This document shows positions 7,158 to 9,970 of a DNA stretch of 9,970 bases, piece by piece (within the stretch, counting starts at the first letter, position 1; each line of letters begins with the position of its first letter). The position numbers and the translations under genes were made by a program. The notes below the pieces were generated by a model that worked only from the letters and a program-made list of their open reading frames with translations, was not told the origin of the DNA and did not search any database. The stretch is taken from assembly GCA_030158535.1 (NCBI GenBank), contig JAOASV010000122.1:1-9970 (forward strand). Direction: 5' to 3'. Source of the DNA: Sediminibacterium sp. GTDB lineage: Bacteria; Bacteroidota; Bacteroidia; Chitinophagales; Chitinophagaceae.

Positions 7158-8795
7158 TTAGTAACCCATACCACCCATATCAGGTGCGCCATGAGAATGG
7201 CCAGCAGCTGCTTCAGGTTTTGGTTTGTCTGCAATTACACACTCTGTTGTTAACAACATAGCAGCGATAGATGCAGCGTTTTCTAATGCAACACGTGTTA
7301 CTTTAGTTGGATCAATTACACCCGCTTTAAATAGGTTTTCGTAAACCTCTGTGCGTGCATTGAAACCAAAGTCACCTTTGCCTTCTTTAATTTTTTGTAC
7401 AACAATAGAACCTTCAATACCGCTATTGATAACGATTTGACGAAGTGGTTCTTCGATTGCTCTTTTTACAATTTGAATACCAGTTGCTTCATCTTCGTTA
7501 GCACCTTTTAGTTTTTCTAAACTTTCTACTGCACGGATATAAGCAACACCACCACCAGGTACGATACCTTCTTCAACAGCAGCACGTGTAGCGTGTAGTG
7601 CATCGTCAACGCGGTCTTTCTTTTCTTTCATTTCAACTTCTGTAGCAGCACCTACATATAATACGGCAACACCACCACTTAATTTTGCTAAACGCTCTTG
7701 TAATTTCTCACGATCGTAGTCTGAAGTTGTATTTTCTATTTGAGCTTTAATTTGGTTTACGCGAGCAGTGATATCTGCTTTTTTACCTTTACCACCAACA
7801 ACAACAGTATTGTCTTTGTCGATTGTAACAGAAGATGCTTGACCTAAATAAGTAAGATCTGCATTTTCTAATTTAAAGCCTTGCTCTTCACTGATAACAG
7901 TGCCAGCAGTTAAGATGGCGATATCCGTTAACATTTCTTTACGACGATCACCAAAACCTGGAGCTTTAACAGCAGCTACTTTAATAGTGCCACGTAATTT
8001 ATTCACCACAAGTGTAGCAAGTGCTTCACCTTCTAAATCTTCAGCGATGATAACTAAAGGACGACCGCTTTGAGCTACTTTCTCCAAAATATGAAGAATG
8101 TCTTTCATTGCAGAAATCTTTTTGTCATAAATTAAGATGTATGGATTTTGAATTTCTGCTTCCATTTTTTCGCTGTTAGTAACGAAGTATGGAGAAATAT
8201 ATCCACGATCAAATTGCATACCTTCTACAACGTCTACAGTTGTATCAGTACCTTTTGCTTCTTCTACAGTAATTACACCTTCTTTGCCTACTTTAGACAT
8301 TGCAGTTGCAATTAACTTTCCAATTTCACTATCACTATTTGCAGAGATGGTAGCTACTTGTTCAATTTTTTTAGAATCGTTACCTACTGCTTGAGATTGA
8401 GTTCTTAAGTTCTCGATCACTTTAGCAACAGCTTTGTCTATACCACGCTTTAAATCCATTGGATTTGCACCAGCAGCAACGTTTTTTAAACCTTCAGAAA
8501 TGATTGCTTGTGCTAACACAGTTGCAGTTGTAGTACCATCACCAGCAATATCAGCTGTTTTGCTTGCTACTTCTTTAACCATTTGAGCACCCATGTTTTC
8601 GATAGCATCTTCTAGTTCAATTTCTTTCGCTACAGATACACCATCTTTAGTAACAGAAGGAGCGCCAAATTTTTTCTCAATAACCACATTACGACCTTTA
8701 GGACCTAGGGTTACTTTTACTGCGTTGGCTAGAGTGTCAACGCCTTTTTTCATTTTATTTCTTGCTTCGATATCGAAGAAAATTTGCTTAGCCAT
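7158..8795 (-). CDS. groL: 60-kDa chaperonin GroEL
   Basis: This is the ATP-driven chaperonin subunit that forms double heptameric rings and folds proteins with GroES in the cytoplasm. Its 545 residues match the family length. Visible features are VTLGPKGRNVV (28-38), TKDGV with ATP-site Asp51, AGDGTTTATVL (84-94, Asp86), the apical-domain segment VVEGMQFDRGY (189-199), and the chaperonin signature region AAVEEGIVPGGG (405-416), preceded by Asp398, the expected hydrolytic residue. The C-terminus ends GHSHGAPDMGGMGY: it has only one and a half GGM units, contains two His and ends in Tyr, unlike the long GGM tail of E. coli. It follows groES by 55 bases and forms the usual groES-groEL operon. 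Being single and complete in its core residues, it is probably the housekeeping chaperonin. Confidence 0.99.
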   Translation of the reverse strand: MAKQIFFDIEARNKMKKGVDTLANAVKVTLGPKGRNVVIEKKFGAPSVTKDGVSVAKEIELEDAIENMGAQMVKEVASKTADIAGDGTTTATVLAQAIISEGLKNVAAGANPMDLKRGIDKAVAKVIENLRTQSQAVGNDSKKIEQVATISANSDSEIGKLIATAMSKVGKEGVITVEEAKGTDTTVDVVEGMQFDRGYISPYFVTNSEKMEAEIQNPYILIYDKKISAMKDILHILEKVAQSGRPLVIIAEDLEGEALATLVVNKLRGTIKVAAVKAPGFGDRRKEMLTDIAILTAGTVISEEQGFKLENADLTYLGQASSVTIDKDNTVVVGGKGKKADITARVNQIKAQIENTTSDYDREKLQERLAKLSGGVAVLYVGAATEVEMKEKKDRVDDALHATRAAVEEGIVPGGGVAYIRAVESLEKLKGANEDEATGIQIVKRAIEEPLRQIVINSGIEGSIVVQKIKEGKGDFGFNARTEVYENLFKAGVIDPTKVTRVALENAASIAAMLLTTECVIADKPKPEAAAGHSHGAPDMGGMGY

Positions 8796-8841
8796 TTGGA
8801 TAACAATTTAATTTTACGAATTAATATTTTCAGATAGGTTA

Positions 8842-8861
8842 CAATTGTTATTAAACAATTG
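8842..8861 (-). repeat. Small inverted repeat across the groES stop codon
   Basis: Two perfect 8-base arms (8842-8849 and 8854-8861, CAATTGTT and its complement) flank a 4-base loop that contains the groES stop codon. In mRNA this could form a short hairpin at the groES/groEL junction. The stem is AT-rich and has no T tract, so it is not a terminator. It may influence stability or the groES:groEL ratio, or may be chance. Confidence 0.4.
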
Positions 8862-9132
8862 CAAGTAAATCACTTTCACGCATGATAAGTAAGTCTTGAC
8901 CTTCGATTTGGATTTCTGTACCAGCATATTTGCCATAGAGTACATTGTCACCAACTTTAACAGTCATTGGTTCATCTTTTTTGCCAGTTCCAACTGCAAC
9001 AACAACACCACGTTGTGGTTTTTCTTTAGCAGTGTCAGGGATAATGATTCCACCAGCAGTTTTTTCTTCTGCGGCAGCAGCCTTTACAATAACTCTGTCG
9101 TGTAAGGGCGTTACGCTTAATTTCTTAGCCAT
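8851..9132 (-). CDS. groS: 10-kDa co-chaperonin GroES
   Basis: This is the heptameric lid that caps GroEL and closes the folding chamber. Its 93 residues match the family. It opens with LSVTPLHDRVIVK (5-17), the typical first beta strand. The mobile loop with EEKTAGGIIIP (22-32) carries the hydrophobic tripeptide that docks on GroEL, and later come GDNVLYGKYAG (61-71) and the ending ESDLLAIV. The ATG at 9132 is followed directly by the conserved N-terminus, so the start is sound. An AAGG lies just upstream, rather close to the ATG. It is the first gene of the operon. I found no CIRCE element (TTAGCACTC-N9-GAGTGCTAA) in the upstream region, so HrcA control through the standard operator is not supported here. 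Confidence 0.98.
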   Translation of the reverse strand: MAKKLSVTPLHDRVIVKAAAAEEKTAGGIIIPDTAKEKPQRGVVVAVGTGKKDEPMTVKVGDNVLYGKYAGTEIQIEGQDLLIMRESDLLAIV

Positions 9133-9214
9133 ACCTTATTTGTTTTTTAATGTTTGTGTTAAAAAATCTGTTCCTAAACGTACATCGTTAACCAGAACAA
9201 TACCTATTCATCTA

Positions 9215-9243
9215 TTATTATGCCAAGGGGTGTGCTAGGTCAA
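9215..9243 (-). promoter_or_regulatory. Candidate groES-groEL promoter
   Basis: On the minus strand TTGACC (9238-9243), exactly 17 bases, then TAATAA (9215-9220) resembles a general sigma-70 promoter, with a leader of about 75 bases to the groES ATG. The same stretch also reads TGGCAT-N5-TAGAT (9210-9225), a partial match to a sigma-54 -24/-12 element. A third, weaker possibility is CATCTTTG (9304-9311), one mismatch from the Bacteroidota -7 box. Which of these is used cannot be told from sequence alone. Confidence 0.4.
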
Positions 9244-9248
9244 AATTT

Positions 9249-9262
9249 CAGGGTTTACCCTG
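9249..9262. promoter_or_regulatory. 14-bp palindrome just upstream of the groES promoter; possible regulator site
   Basis: The sequence CAGGGTTTACCCTG is a perfect inverted repeat with 6-base arms. It ends 6 bases upstream of the candidate -35 box of groES, a position suited to an activator or repressor. It is not CIRCE. No second copy was seen in this window, so function is a guess. Confidence 0.35.
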
Positions 9263-9359
9263 TTAGTCTACCTAAAATGGCGAAAGCCTGTCAGAACGGG
9301 CAGCAAAGATGCGGTAAGTTTTGGTTTACAAGTGTCAAATTTTCATTTTTAGGCGGTTT

Positions 9360-9388
9360 GTGGGCAATTTCTTTCTACATTTGCCCAC
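9360..9388. repeat. Inverted repeat overlapping the nusB promoter region
   Basis: Arms GTGGGCAA (9360-9367) and TTGCCCAC (9381-9388) are perfectly complementary and separated by 13 bases. The right arm overlaps the candidate -7 box of nusB. It lies 19 bases before the nusB ATG. It could be an operator or, if transcription starts further upstream, a leader hairpin. There is no T tract, so it is not a terminator. Confidence 0.45.
9376..9383 (+). promoter_or_regulatory. Candidate nusB -7 promoter element
   Basis: TACATTTG matches the Bacteroidota -7 consensus TAnnTTTG in full and is followed by C, as is common. A TTTG at 9357-9360 is a possible -33 box, but the spacer is only 15 bases instead of about 19-21. 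Transcription would start near 9390, giving a leader of about 18 bases before the nusB ATG. Confidence 0.45.
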
Positions 9389-9407
9389 CCAAATAAGTTC
9401 TTACCAG

Positions 9408-9970
9408 ATGATAAGTAGAAGAAATATCCGTGTGAAAGTGATGCAGCTCCTCTATATAATAGAAACTGCCGAAGCTGGAGCCAAGCTCCCTAAGCCTGCA
9501 CAAGTGCTTAAAAAACAGCTAGATCTGAGTAATGAGCTATTCGTATACCTCCTTTATTTTATTACAGAAGTGGCCCGTTACGCCGAAACCAGTGCCTTTA
9601 ACCGTGCTGCGCGTAACCTGCCTTCATCCGACGATTTAAACGTAAATACCAAAATTGCGGGCAATTCACTCTTATGGGAAATTATCGAAAGTGAAAGCTT
9701 TAAAGAGGCACTTGAGGTATTTAAGCCCAACAACACTATTTCAAAAGACCTCCTAAAAAAGACTTTTGATGCCCTAACAGCTTCTGATATCTATCAATTA
9801 TACACGGCTAGTGACGCCAGAGATAAGGCCAAGGAAAAAGAAATCATCAAGTTTATTTTTACCAACCTTATGCTTCCTAACGAAGCATTTACTGAGCACA
9901 TCGAAGAAGTATTTCACAACTGGGACGATGACGCTGAAATGATGGAACAGCTGGTATTAAATTACATTCA
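9408..9970 (+). CDS. nusB: Transcription antitermination factor NusB (Bacteroidota form; C-terminus cut by window edge)
   Basis: NusB binds boxA RNA with S10/NusE in antitermination complexes on rRNA operons. The visible 187 codons begin MISRRNIRVKVMQLLY, the Arg-rich first helix with the RxxxMQxLY pattern of NusB. A long, mostly helical stretch follows, including LWEIIESESF (about 98-107) and a charged segment near 135-145. E. coli NusB has about 140 residues, whereas Bacteroidota forms are near 300 because of a large insertion between the first helix and the conserved core. The expected C-terminal core motif (INEYIELAK, FVNGILDK type) would lie beyond the right edge and cannot be checked. 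The ATG at 9408 places the conserved helix at the N-terminus. The gene diverges from groES. Identification rests mainly on the N-terminus and overall style. Confidence 0.82.
   Translation, partial: MISRRNIRVKVMQLLYIIETAEAGAKLPKPAQVLKKQLDLSNELFVYLLYFITEVARYAETSAFNRAARNLPSSDDLNVNTKIAGNSLLWEIIESESFKEALEVFKPNNTISKDLLKKTFDALTASDIYQLYTASDARDKAKEKEIIKFIFTNLMLPNEAFTEHIEEVFHNWDDDAEMMEQLVLNYI

Noticed and set aside
9277..9396. A 39-codon plus-strand reading frame ending 11 bases before nusB, with a hydrophobic, aromatic-rich second half; possible leader peptide
   Set aside because: It is short, has no visible ribosome site, covers the candidate nusB promoter and inverted repeat, and resembles no protein I know. 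Chance is more likely.
9133..9407. Search for a CIRCE heat-shock operator upstream of groES
   Set aside because: No TTAGCACTC-N9-GAGTGCTAA or close variant is present on either strand.
1..9970. Signs of mobile elements, CRISPR arrays, toxin-antitoxin or defence genes
   Set aside because: All sizeable coding space is taken by recognisable housekeeping or metabolic genes. There are no transposase motifs, no spaced direct repeats and no terminal inverted repeats.

Overview
This window looks like a chromosomal segment of a Bacteroidota bacterium, probably from the Chitinophagaceae or a near relative. The evidence is low GC, the typical Bacteroidota form of NusB, a glucosamine-6-phosphate deaminase fused to a PIG-L/LmbE domain, weak Shine-Dalgarno sequences, and a TAnnTTTG-type -7 element before nusB. 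The assignment rests on protein style and was not tested by a search.

Layout, left to right. Bases 1-3457 (minus strand) hold a likely two-gene amino-sugar unit: a secreted GH20 beta-N-acetylhexosaminidase, followed 24 bases downstream by the NagB/PIG-L fusion, which runs off the left edge. A strong intrinsic terminator at 3489-3517 separates this unit from 3543-6074 (minus strand), which carries 6-phosphofructokinase then pyruvate kinase. A 142-base divergent spacer leads to an RmlD-like NAD(P)-dependent sugar epimerase/reductase on the plus strand (6217-7098). A 13-bp bidirectional terminator (7102-7138) lies between it and the convergent groES-groEL operon (7158-9132, minus strand). A 275-base divergent regulatory region (9133-9407) separates groES from nusB, which runs off the right edge.

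The minus-strand metabolic genes fit one route. Hexosaminidase releases GlcNAc from chitin or peptidoglycan fragments, the NagB fusion yields fructose-6-phosphate, PfkA commits that to glycolysis, and Pyk closes glycolysis. Uptake, kinase and a separate NagA are not in view. groES-groEL and nusB are unrelated housekeeping genes.

This is an ordinary, densely coded housekeeping region. No gap exceeds 300 bases, and I see no mobile element, CRISPR array, tRNA, rRNA or defence system. Points worth a second look are the intact metal site of the fused PIG-L domain, a Lys in the otherwise TIDND active-site loop of PfkA, a terminator overlapping the longest hexosaminidase reading frame, and inverted repeats at the groES and nusB promoters. 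I found no convincing undescribed system.
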